Shown: positions 1-9,111 of the stretch, piece by piece
Layout of the letters: each line of letters starts with the position of its first letter
Position numbering within the stretch: the first letter of the stretch is position 1
Source: Pieris napi
Taxonomy: Eukaryota; Arthropoda; Insecta; Lepidoptera; Pieridae
Direction of reading: 5' to 3'
Assembly: GCF_905475465.1 (NCBI RefSeq)
Contig: NC_062251.1
Coordinates: 241,001-305,000 of the forward strand
DNA length: 64,000 nucleotides
Program-made: the position numbers and the translations under genes
Notes under the pieces: generated by a model
Told to the model about the DNA's origin: nothing
The model's database searches: none
The model's input: only the letters and a program-made list of their open reading frames with translations

Positions 1-164
1 CTAATTAAACACATACTTTTTAACCAAAAAAACTAAGTTTCGATAGATTTTTTTTATTTTTATTTGGAACAGATTTCGAAGATTCCTCTCGATCTCTATC
101 ATTCTGGTTTTCTCCTTTCCAACAAAAAAAAGAATCATAAATTTAAGTGAATTTAAATATAAAT
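1..164. other. Unassigned AT-rich sequence
   Basis: No coding signal or recognised repeat. It presumably belongs to the sorting nexin intron that runs in from the left edge. Confidence 0.4.
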
Positions 165-580
165 AAAATGAAGTAAATTATTACGATGCGCGCGCACACC
201 GTCGCAAAAAACCGACATCCTGTATATATCTGTTCAAACGTCGGTAAAACAGTCTGGGCCGCTAGTTGGCGCTTGCTTTGTTTTATCGATAAGTTGCATT
301 GTCTGTCATGGCGTAGTGTTTTTCAGAGTCGTGTTTATTTAAACCAAAATAGTGTTTATTATACGAGAAAACCCATTTAAATGTAATAAAAAACATAGTG
401 TTAATTGTAAAATATCATGATTAGTACATATTATATCGTTTCGATTGGAAGTGACCATTAAAATGGACAAGAAAACTGTAATTTGAAGAGGGAAACGTCC
501 CTCTAAAGTGCTCGAAGAAAATTATTACGCCAAAGAAGTATAACTTCTAACACGTGTACATATGTACACACACGTTTTTT
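165..580 (+). mobile_element. Helentron-like element, 5'-truncated
   Basis: Carries the GATGCGCGCGCAC block seen near the 5' end of HINE-B elements, and ends at 525-580 with the family's 3' architecture: an AAAGAAGTATAACTTC inverted motif, a GTGTACATATGTACAC hairpin and a T run. The next element begins directly after the T run. The 5' limit is uncertain. Confidence 0.45.
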
Positions 581-1087
581 GAAGTGAAACTTCTACAGCG
601 CCTAAGCGCATGGGGAGAAAATTTTTAAAAACGTCACGAAGATGTGCAGCGTTTTTGTCGAAGAAAATGGAGAGAGCGATTGAAACCGATTGAGAGAGAG
701 TGAGAAGGGTGAATTACCTTATAGAAATTATATTTTTAAAATTAAAATTTCGTAAAGAGAATTTATGAAATATTAGTATTTTATAATTCATGCAAAATAA
801 TTTATTGCAATCTCAAATGATGAATTGCAAATTGAAATGTCACGTGTTTTAATTATTGAAGAAATAAATTTAAAAAAAAAATAATAATTTGTATTAAGTT
901 TCGACACTTTTAATACTTTAATGACAATTAAATTCATTAAATTCCTAACATATCTTCCCTTTTTCTTCCCTCTAAAACTCGGGAATCTAAAGTTTTAGAT
1001 TTGTATAAATATGAACAAGACTTAAAAAATTTGTTTGCCAAAGAAGTTTCACTTCTGACATGAGTACATTGTACGCACGCACTTTTT
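581..1087 (+). mobile_element. HINE-A, full-length Helentron-like non-autonomous element
   Basis: Starts GAAGTGAAACTTCT, ends with the inverted counterpart AAAGAAGTTTCACTTC, then a short GTAC hairpin and a T run. Further copies are at 4797, 16765, 17376, 18830 and 38445. It has no coding capacity. The sub-terminal inverted repeats, 3' hairpin and T-rich ends fit Helentron-associated (DINE/HINE) elements; an ordinary TIR MITE is the alternative. Confidence 0.6.
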
Positions 1088-2441
1088 GAAGTTTGTTATT
1101 CTTTAGGCGCGTTATGAAAAATTGATGAGAGTGAAATTTTACGATGCGCGCGCACCGTGACTCAAAATTAACAGAATGAAGTTGCCCACGGAAGATGCTA
1201 CGGCATTGGACATAATTTAAAAACAATTCGAATAATAATAGAATTTATATTACACTTAATGTAAGAGAATAATAATAAATATTTATTTATTGAATTTTTC
1301 AAATGTAAACTGAACTTTGTTGACTATAATGACTCCTTTTCCAGTCTTTGATTATTTCAAGATTCAAGATTCAAAGCCTTTATTTTTAACTAATACAAGA
1401 GAACAAAATATAAATGTATATAAAAAAAGAAAAAAGTTTAACAAGCACAGCTGTCCTCTTGTATAGCTTGCCTTTGTGGCACAAAGGCCTCCTCCAACTG
1501 TTTCCATTCCTTCCTATCCCTGGCAAGTCTTTGCCACAGAGGACCAGTGGCTTTTTTAAAGTCGTCAGCCCACCGGGCACATGGTCTTCCTCTCTTTCGC
1601 TTGGTGTTGTAGCGAGGTGTCCATTGGGTGACTTTTTTCGACCATTTTGCTCTCTGGCCTCTGAGCAGGTGTCCTGTCCATCTCCATTTAAGCCTTTTGG
1701 CTCTGGTCATTGCATCTTCCCAGTTGGTGATCCTTCGGAGATCTACAGCTCTTTTCCTATCATTCCGTGTGTAACCTAGTATGCTCCTTTCCATACTTCT
1801 CTGGCAAGTCACAAGCTTTTGACTTGTGACTTGCTTAGTGGTCCAAGTTTCGCAGCCGTACGTTAGGATAGGTAAGATACAGGTGTTGAAGATGCTCCTT
1901 TTGATCCTAAGTGGGTACTCTTTATTCTTTAGGATGTGTTTTAATGACCAGAATCTTTTCCAGGCATTTGAGGTTCTTCTCTCTATTTCCTGATGGGCTT
2001 GTTCTGTCATGGAGATGAGTTGTCCCAAGTATATGTAGGTTGTCACATATTCTAGGTTTTCGTTCTCTAGGATAATAGTATCTGGTGTTCTGTTTGTCAT
2101 GGCTTTTGTTTTTGATTTGTTCATTGTTAAACCCACTTCTTTGCTTTTGGTTGCCAGTTCTTCGATCATAGTTTGTAGTGTTCCCGGGTTGTCAGTTATG
2201 AGCACAATGTCATCTGCAAATCTCAAATGGTTGATCCTTTCTCCATCTATGTTTATACCGCAATCTTCCCAGTGTAGGTTTCTGAAGACTTCTTCCAACA
2301 CACTAGTAAAGAGCTTAGGCGAAAGAGGGTCTTTGATTATTTAATTGTTATTAATTATTTGCATGCAATCAAAAACTATTTTTAATAATGCCAAAGAAGT
2401 TTCACTTCTGACATGAGTACTTTGTACGCACGCACTTTTTT
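1088..2441 (+). mobile_element. HINE-B element interrupted by a nested LINE
   Basis: Left part 1088-1357 and right part 2329-2441 together match the uninterrupted copies at 27202-27584 and 54397-54768. It starts immediately after the T run of the preceding HINE-A and ends in hairpin plus T6. The 971 bp in between is a separate LINE insertion. Confidence 0.65.
1358..2328 (-). pseudogene. 5'-truncated RTE-type LINE (reverse transcriptase C-terminal part)
   Basis: Reading the minus strand, an open frame runs from about 2328 to 1438. It begins inside the reverse transcriptase at a GDPLSPKLF-like block, contains the catalytic FADD box (RFADDIVLITD), then the YLGQLIS thumb region, ILTYGCETW and the C-terminal RPCARWADDF and W..LARDR..W motifs usual in RTE-clade LINEs. 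After the stop comes a short 3' UTR with AATAAA and a tail of GAATCTT units. A 14-bp target duplication (1344-1357 and 2329-2342, GTCTTTGATTATTT) flanks it. The endonuclease and first RT motifs are missing, as expected from abortive target-primed reverse transcription. The frame is still open, so the insertion is probably not old. Confidence 0.85.
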
Positions 2442-2474
2442 GACAAATGAATGATTGTACTATTTTGTTTCCAG

Positions 2475-5400
2475 AGTGAAAGACCCGGAGTTCACCTCGG
2501 CAGGTGATTACATGCAGTCGTTGCAGGTGAAGTTGACAGCACTCTGCTCGCTCACCAACAAGCTGTACAAGGGATCCGTCTCCCTCAGCAACGAGTATAC
2601 AGGGTGAGTCAAAAGGAGAATGGCCAAGTTTTTATAGAACAGTGGGCAAACGGGCAGGAGGCTGATGTTAAGTGTCACTGCCATGGACACTCAATGCCAG
2701 TAGGCTCGAAAGTGCTTTGCCGGCCTTTTAAGAATTGGTATGCTTTTTTCTTGGAAAACCCTTAGTTAAATTGGTTCAAAAGAGGGCTTGCGAGTGCGTT
2801 GCCGGCTTTTTAAGAATTGGTATGCTCTTTTCTTGAAAGACCCTAAGTCGATTTGGTTCGAAAATACCTATCGCCCTTGGACACTCTAAATGGTAGAGGG
2901 CTCGCGAGTGCGTTGCCGGCCTTTTAAGAATTTGTACGCTTTTTCCTTAAAAGACCCTAAGTCAAATTGGTTCGGTAATACCTATCGCCCTTGGACACTA
3001 AATGGTAGAGCGCTCGCGAGTGCGTTGCCGACCCTTTAAGAATTGATACGCTCTTTTCTTGAAAGACCTTTAGTCAAATTGGTTCAGAAATACCTATCGC
3101 CCTTGGACACTCTAAATGCCAGAGGGCTCGCGAGTGCGTTGCCGGCCCTTTAAGACTCGGTACGCTCTTTGGCCCTTAAGTCGAATTGGTGCGGAAATAC
3201 TTCAGTGGGCAGTTGGTTCCACATAGAGGTGGTGCGCGGCAAAAAAACTGATACGGATGTTCGTATTCTGTCTCATCATCTTGGCGAGAGAAGAGAGAGA
3301 AGATTTGCCCAGAAGTGATATTACCAAAGGATGCAATCAGAATGTCGCAGATTCGAAGCCAGATATTAACCAGATAGTAATTGCTATCGTCGTCCGATAT
3401 TTAGATTTTATTTTTAAAGTCGGTGCGCAAGCGCCGATCAGATAGCAACTGAACTTCAACGATACACCTGTATTCTGTTAGCCTTAGAACTGACTTAATT
3501 CTTTCTTTTCGTCACAAAAACATTTTGCATATTTAACGATAAATCTCTTTTTTTAAAGTGTTTTAAACGAAAGAGACGAGAAAAGACGTGTTTTTTTTAA
3601 CTAATATATAACTATAATGATAATTAATTTCTCATCTTTTCTGACGTTCATAAGTGTACTTGTTTACCTAAATGAATAAATGATTTTGACTTTATAAGTT
3701 CTTAACTAATATAAAATAAGGGTTGATCGTAGAGTGTAGATGAAAATTAAGGGTTGTATGTATTTTTGTGTTATAAAAAATAAAAACAAAAAAAAATTGT
3801 GGATGAAATAAAAAAATCATAATTGGGGTCACCACTTATCGCTTTGGGGTTTGAAAGATAGATTACCTACCGATTATAGATAGAATACTGATTCTCAGAC
3901 TTATTGAATATGCAATTTCATAAGAATCGGTCGCGCCGTTTGCGTTTCGGAGGAGTACGGGAACGAACATTCTGTCACGAGAATGTTATATATTAGATAT
4001 TATATAGAATATTATTTCAATACACCTTCCAGCATGCGTCGTGCCTGCGACGCGTGGGCCAGCCAAGTGGGCGGGCGGAGCTCCCGCGCCTGCGCTGCCG
4101 TGGCTAGGGGATGCGCCGGCGCAGCTGCAGCCCGAGAAAGAGCCCCGCTCAAGTATAAAGCCATTTTGCCCCTGTTGGCCGCATATGCGAATGCCCATCT
4201 GGACAAGATCAAGGCTAGAGATGCTTTGCATGGTGAGTATTTTGAGTGTAGGCCTAGTGGCTCTCATCTGCAATTTAACCCCCCCCCCCCCCCCCCCTTC
4301 CTCTTGTCAGCAAAAGTTAAGCAAAGCTCTCAAAAATAATAGTACATTAACTTTTTGCAGGAATCCTCGGAAATGCATTTCGTTTTCAAGCATAGACAAT
4401 GTGTGAAATGTGTGTGTGTGTATTTGTGTAAAAAAAGTAAATAATTACTCAAAGAACCCCCCCCCCCATTCCCCTATAGTGCTTATGTGATACTTGAACG
4501 GCCCCAAAGTCGACGGCGTGTATTTGGTTTACCTATTAGGTTGATACATCATAAAACAGATACAGAAATCTGAGGCCCAGACCTAAAAAGGTTGTAGTGC
4601 CAATGGATTTTCTTGTTTTGCTTAAAAGTAAAACCATCAATGATACCATAGATCACTAACGTTGTAATCACAGACTATAAATTGTATTTTTTATCGTAGT
4701 GTTGCCAAATTATTGTTTTTTAATTCCAGCTGCATACATTGCTGGCAACAATGCGACAGGTGACAATCATAACAGGTAGGATGTTAATATATTTTTGAAG
4801 TGAAACTTCTTTAGGCGCATAAGGTTAAAATTTTTACGGAACGTCACGAACATGTGCAGCGTTTTTATCGAAGAAAAGGGAGAGAGAAAGAGAGACAGAG
4901 AGTGAGAAGGAACCTTATAGACATTCTATTTTTAAATTAAAATTTCGTAAAGAGAATTTATGAAATATTAGTATTTTATGCAAAATAATTTATTGAAATC
5001 TCAAATGACGAATTGTAAATTAAAATGCCACGTGTTTTATTATCGATGAAATAAATTTTAAAAATTAGATTTATAGTTTGGATTAAATTACGACTCTTTT
5101 AATATTTGAATGACAATTAAATTCCTTATATATCTTAATTATATGTCTTTGACGACTCATTGGTCTATTGTTTAGTACCCCTGACTGCGAATCCATGGGT
5201 CCCGGGTTCGATCCCCGGCTGAGACGAACATCGATGTGATGAGCATTTGGTGTTGTGCTTAGGTCTTGGGTGTTTAAATATGTATTTATATGTCTATCTA
5301 TAATATGTATGTATATCCGTTGCCTAGTACCCATAACACAAGCTTCACCAGCTTAGCATGGGACTAGGTCAATTGATGTGAATTGTCTTTTTAAAAAAAA

Positions 5401-5839
5401 ATCTTCCATTTCCCTACTTCTAAGTCTCGGAAATCAAAAGTTTGACCATGATACCAGGTTGGAACAGGCCTCGGAGGCTCTCCGCTCCGAGCTATCTGAC
5501 TGGATCCCGAAGACACGGCGGGAAGTGAAGAGCCACCTGCTGGAGATGGCCGACAGGCAGGTGGCCATCCACTCTCAGTCGCTGATGGCCTGGGAGGCGG
5601 CGCTGGAACTCTCGCACGAGGCGGACGTCGGCCAACTCTTCAAAACCGTATCGAAAACGGCCGTGCAGAACCTCTCCCCCTCCAAGTGCCCGACGGATGT
5701 CGAGAGCGACTTCGACGGGAATAATGAAGACGAAACGAAGGAGAACGGAGTGAACGGGGAGAAGGAAGAGAAGTCCTCGGAAGAGGAGAAGGAGTTCGCG
5801 GACCCTCTGCAGAAGTTCACCGAAGTGGAGTTGTCCTGA
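2475..5839 (+). CDS. Sorting nexin, SNX-BAR type (C-terminal four exons)
   Basis: Exons 2475-2603, 4033-4232, 4730-4775 and 5458-5839 have AG/GT borders (donors GTGAGT, GTGAGT, GTAGGA) and phases that join without a shift; stop TGA is at 5837-5839. The visible product is 250 aa plus split codons. Exon 1 (VKDPEFTSAGDYMQSL..) and the helical, alanine-rich exon 2 (..YKAILPLLAAYANAHLDKIK) look like a BAR-type coiled helix bundle. The last exon has LEQASEALRSELSDW and LLEMADRQVAIHSQSLMAW, the pattern of the final BAR helix of SNX7/SNX30/SNX4-like proteins. It ends in an acidic Glu/Ser tail. Family knowledge: these proteins bind endosomal phosphoinositides through PX and curve tubules through BAR, in endosome recycling and autophagy. 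The PX domain is off the left edge. Subfamily is inferred from memory of the helix pattern; another coiled-coil protein is possible. Exon 2 is much more GC-rich than its surroundings. All introns carry transposons. Confidence 0.6.
2625..3250 (-). repeat. Minisatellite of about 113 bp made from a LINE Z 3' end
   Basis: The unit runs from GGGCTCGCGAGTGCGTTGCC through a TTTTAAGAATTGG block to a CCCTTGGACACTCTAAATG block. Starts near 2703, 2785, 2896, 3010 and 3122 give roughly 111-113 bp spacing for the last units. Left of the array is the usual LINE Z end (GGGCAAACGGGCAGGAGG). Confidence 0.8.
3251..3634. other. Intronic sequence, unassigned
   Basis: Begins with the degraded end of LINE Z (a TTCGTATTCTG block). 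The rest matches nothing else in the window and shows no coding pattern. Confidence 0.35.
3635..3705 (+). mobile_element. LINE B 3' tail fragment
   Basis: Has GTTCATAAGTGTACTTG, then AATAAATGATTTTGAC, the recurring end of this family. Longer copies are at 51885-52080 (plus) and 10365-10690 (minus). Confidence 0.6.
3715..3997 (-). mobile_element. Non-autonomous Helitron remnant
   Basis: Read on the minus strand it starts TCTAATATAT at 3997 and contains the ACCGATTCTTATG-type block shared with the Helitrons at 19274-21238 and 22231-22531. Its CTAG end is lost. The 5' terminus lies only 35 bp upstream of sorting nexin exon 4033. Confidence 0.6.
4276..4502 (+). mobile_element. Poly-C MITE (family 2)
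   Basis: Bounded by two cytosine runs (about 4279-4299 and 4457-4469) and containing a TTCGTTTTCAAGCATAGACA block. An inverted copy with the same internal sequence is at 21850-22045. Confidence 0.55.
4503..4615 (+). mobile_element. tRNA-type SINE fragment (3' part)
   Basis: Has the GTCGACGGCGTGT, ACAGATACAGAAATCTGAGG and CCTAAAAAGGTTGTAG blocks of the SINE that is near complete at 60030-60300. Confidence 0.65.
4797..5457 (+). mobile_element. HINE-A element with nested SINE, truncated at an exon
   Basis: Starts GAAGTGAAACTTCTTTAGG. It is interrupted at about 5145 by a SINE, resumes near 5393 with ATCTTCCATTTCCC..GGAAATC, and is cut at the 3' splice site of the last sorting nexin exon (exon starts 5458). 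Confidence 0.65.
5149..5392 (+). mobile_element. tRNA-headed SINE, second family
   Basis: A tRNA-like head with the B-box-like GGTTCGATCCCCGGC is followed by a body with GATGTGATGAGCATTTGG and an A-rich end. Inverted copies are at 11943-12207 and 50483-50722. The head does not close as a full tRNA, so it is not a tRNA gene. Confidence 0.75.
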
Positions 5840-5956
5840 TTGTGCGACACTCTGTTCTGCGATGTGTTCAAGCAGATCATTCATTGAACTTCTTGTGTTA
5901 ACCTTTGACTTCATCTGTTGGTTTAGTCTTAATCTTAACTAATGGTCCTTCCAGCT

Positions 5957-6229
5957 TAAGGGAGGCTTCAAGTATTACGTCACGCAATTTTTTTGAGATT
6001 ATTGAAAACCCCCCCCCCCCCATGTAACGCGCCGTAACGTTTTCTGTACCCAAGTATAGTAAAATGTTTCGTGACCACCCAGTGATTCTTTATACCTAAA
6101 AGTTACCATTATGTGGTGGTAAAGTACTGGAAAGTCGAACAAAGTCCCCACCCCGCATCGTAAGGTTTTACAAAAGGAACCCCCCCCCCCCCACTAAATT
6201 CGTTACGTAATACTTGAACGCTCCCTAAG
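5957..6229. mobile_element. Poly-C MITE (family 1)
   Basis: Inverted ends: a TTCAAGTATTACGT block at the left and ACGTAATACTTGAACGCTCCC at the right, with internal cytosine runs. A second copy is at 31579-31854. Confidence 0.75.
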
Positions 6230-6234
6230 GCAGT

Positions 6235-6330
6235 CAAATCGGCTTAAGGTCCTTCAAAGAGCGTAGCAATTCTAAAAGGGCCGGCAGTGTACGCGAGCCT
6301 TCTGGCAGTGTGTCTATGGCATATTACTTG
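6235..6330 (+). mobile_element. LINE Z 3' fragment
   Basis: Short diverged piece with TTAAGGTCCTTCAAAGAGCG and the GGCCGGCA..GCGAGCC block. Confidence 0.5.
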
Positions 6331-6540
6331 ACTCCTGCCCCCTTTTCCATTAAAAAATCCTAAATTTAACCTTTTTCTGTGTACATCCTAAATCCTAAAT
6401 GGCCCATCCCTTACTCCTGTGATAGTTTTTATAAGACATAACACAGGATCAGCCTATATCATAACATTTGTGTCTCAATGTAACAGAACAAAGTGCTTTT
6501 TGTTAATTTACCAATAAAACATTTATTACCTCTGAAAAAG

Positions 6541-7485
6541 CCCAACAAATTGTAGTGCCGCAACCATACATGAACCGGCACTTTGGCAGCTGCCCCAAGG
6601 AGTCTTGTGTAATGCATAATATTAGACATAAAACAAATTGTACTTAAATCTATTTAAAAGTATTTAATAATAATAATAATAGTGCCAAATATAAAGTAGA
6701 AGTAGTTACCATGTAACCAATGTAAAATGAAAGTAGTGTAAAATTTAGTTTTCATACTTCATCGCTAGACATTAATTGGACATACAGTACATACTTTTCA
6801 TGGCTGGTAAGAGTGTTACTATCATGGATATTAGTGTTGCCAGTTAATAAAAATTAACTATTATAAGGGGAATAATTTAAAGTCATGCTAACTTAATAAT
6901 TTATTGAAATATATAAAATAGATGACCAGGGCCCATTACCTAATAGCAAAGTGTGGTAGTAATTGAATAATCATTTACTTGTTGAATAAGTTTTATTGTT
7001 AATGTAACAGGTATTACAATAGGTACAACCAGTTTATCAAAGTTATGAAAAGAAACTGAGTATAGATTATAAACGAACCACAGACTACACAATATAGACA
7101 AAGTAGAACGCGCCAATTTTATTTTCAATTTATGTCTTAATAAACAATAAATACTAGTAGATACTATGTGTGTATGTATTTCTAGATAGAAAATACAGTT
7201 CTAGGCATAAATAAATGTGACTCAAACTTATGAACAACTGACATGATAGGTTTTGTTACGTGTACTATTAATATAATATCTTGTAAAATATCTAGCAATC
7301 AGAACCGTTCGATAATTATATATTTGCCATTGTGATTAAAAATGCAAGGAATAAAAATTTCATATTAGTTGGATTTTTATTAGATGTTGGTAGATAGTTT
7401 ATTTGAGAGCTTACTGACAATGTCAGTCTGACATTACGGTAGTACCAATTTCAGCCGCCGGCCAAGAAAAGTATGTAGCACTGTA
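6541..7485. other. Intergenic, unassigned
   Basis: AT-rich stretch with no coding pattern, no inverted ends that I can pair and no match to the window's repeat families. Confidence 0.4.
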
Positions 7486-8230
7486 ATTGGCTATTTGACA
7501 TTATAAAAAATCAAATGTCATTGAGATTAATCTGTATAAAGCATTACTTTGAACGCGTACGAACGTCACTCTGGCACTCTTAACTAAGCCTTCTTGAAAA
7601 GAGACTGATTTCTCTTTGACCTATGCAGTTAAGAGTGCCAGGGTGACTTTTAAAGTCATGATTTACACAGATTAGTCTCAATGACAATTAGGGATGTGAC
7701 ATTCTGCATAAAAAATCGATTTTTTATTAATCGATTATTTTTTAGCATGAAAAATCTATTAATAAATAATAGATTTTTTTATTAACCTAATTTTTGAATT
7801 AATTTCAAAATAAACACCCTAAATATTTAATTTTTCATGGTTTTTTTTTAATTAAAAATAAACAAAAGAATTTATGAACACAAATTAACGTTTAAGAATA
7901 ATCAAAATCGAAATTAACTCTCGTAACTTTTCTCAAAATCTCGTTTTGATAGATTTTGGTAAAATTTGATAAATGCTGAGTGTATGCCATTTCAGTAGCA
8001 CATTGCAGTATTTTTGTTGTCTTTTTAATTGTATGTAGTCTTGTGCTGCTGAATAAATTGATTTTAAATTTAAATTATAGTGTTCCATTCAAACTTGAGT
8101 TTTTGTAAAATTAACTGGTTTTATCAAAAAAAATCGATTTTTACTTTTCAAAAAATCGATTTTTTTAATAATCGATTATTTTTTCACATCCCTAATGACA
8201 ATACATTTTTCATGTCAAATAACCAATTAT
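7486..8230. mobile_element. MITE L with long terminal inverted repeats
   Basis: The left arm from 7486 (TAATTGGCTATTTGACAT, CAATGAC and TGGCACTCTTAACT blocks) is inverted in the right arm ending near 8230; the arms are about 110 bp. A hAT-type MITE sits in the right arm. Confidence 0.7.
7689..8194. mobile_element. hAT-type MITE M with 8-bp target duplication
   Basis: Ends are TAGGGATGTGA and TCACATCCCTA. The direct repeat ATGACAAT at 7681-7688 and 8195-8202 flanks it. An 8-bp duplication with these termini is typical of hAT elements. The interior is AT-rich with inverted AAAAATCGATTTTT blocks and no transposase. Confidence 0.85.
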
Positions 8231-9111
8231 GTATAACCACAGAGTACTATATTTGTCGAAATTTTATCGGCATCATGTAAATATTGTATTTATTGAAATA
8301 AATCACTTTTTACTCAATATTTTATTATTTATGCCACCGACATGATCCCATATCTTAATTACTGTAAATAAAAATTCACTAAGACATCTGTCAAATGCTC
8401 TAAAGTGTTTTGGCGGGTTTTAATAAAAAAACAGAGTTTTTCAAACATTTATTAAAACATTTCACTACGTAAAGCTTAGTGCGATGGACGTTTATTTATA
8501 TATTCGAGATTCTATCGAAGCAATTAAAATTAAAGGTGCGTTCATTAAAAACTCTATATTCATAAACAACAGACCTCTGTCAGTGCAGTGACATTAACCC
8601 TATCGTCATATTCTCATGGCTGTTTTTTATTTAGGGCAAACAGGCAGGAGCCAGGAGGCTCATTTGATGTTAAGTGGACGAGAGTCTTAGGTGGAAGTGC
8701 GTTGCCGGCTTTTAAAATGCAGAGACAACCATCACCATTACGCCAGCTTAAAACAAATACATGTTTAGTAACTACTATGGACACGACACACACAATAACA
8801 ATTATTTATGAAAATAGATATTTTTATTTGAGACAATTTTCTTATTCTATAAGTGCTATAAAAATATTTCTAGAATGATTCTAGTTTAACCCTTCACAAT
8901 TTACAAACACTACTATTTCTAGGCTTTGTGCGATTTTGTATTAAAAAACTCATTTAAAGACAAAATTTTCATCGAAAACAGTTTTGCTACTAAAATAAAA
9001 CACCTTGTCAAATTTTGCGGAATCATAATTAGTTCTTAGGGTAAATATCGCTCAAAAACGACCGTGTTAACTTCCCCTTAGAACGAATGGCTGAAAATCT
9101 TCGAGTCAAAC
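8231..9111. other. Intergenic and probable PHOSPHO-family 3' UTR
   Basis: Lies beyond the stop codon of the minus-strand phosphatase. It holds a diverged LINE Z piece at about 8625-8720 (GGGCAAACAGGCAGGAG). Nothing else is recognised. Confidence 0.4.

Larger units (their letters stand above)
5840..6540 (+). other. Sorting nexin 3' UTR
   Basis: Follows the stop codon. AATAAA at 6513-6518 is a credible polyadenylation signal. Two repeats lie inside it (5957-6229 and 6235-6330). The transcript end is inferred. Confidence 0.45.

Noticed and set aside
1414..1779. Plus-strand frame opposite the LINE
   Set aside because: Shadow of the minus-strand reverse transcriptase.
4276..4300. Cytosine runs as sequencing artefacts
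   Set aside because: They occur at the same place within several copies of defined MITEs (also 5957, 31579 and 60416), so they are element features, though exact lengths may be unreliable.
4041..4406. 121-codon frame beginning at 4041
   Set aside because: Alternative frame over exon 4033-4232; it runs into a poly-C MITE. The phase set by flanking exons selects another frame.
5160..5230. tRNA gene with a B-box
   Set aside because: It is the head of a SINE with a conserved body and several copies; the acceptor stem does not close. The same applies to 12120, 41450, 50650, 55090 and 60090.
5492..5914. Long minus-strand frame opposite the last sorting nexin exon
   Set aside because: Shadow of a GC-rich coding exon; the plus strand has matching splice phase and a family-like helix pattern.
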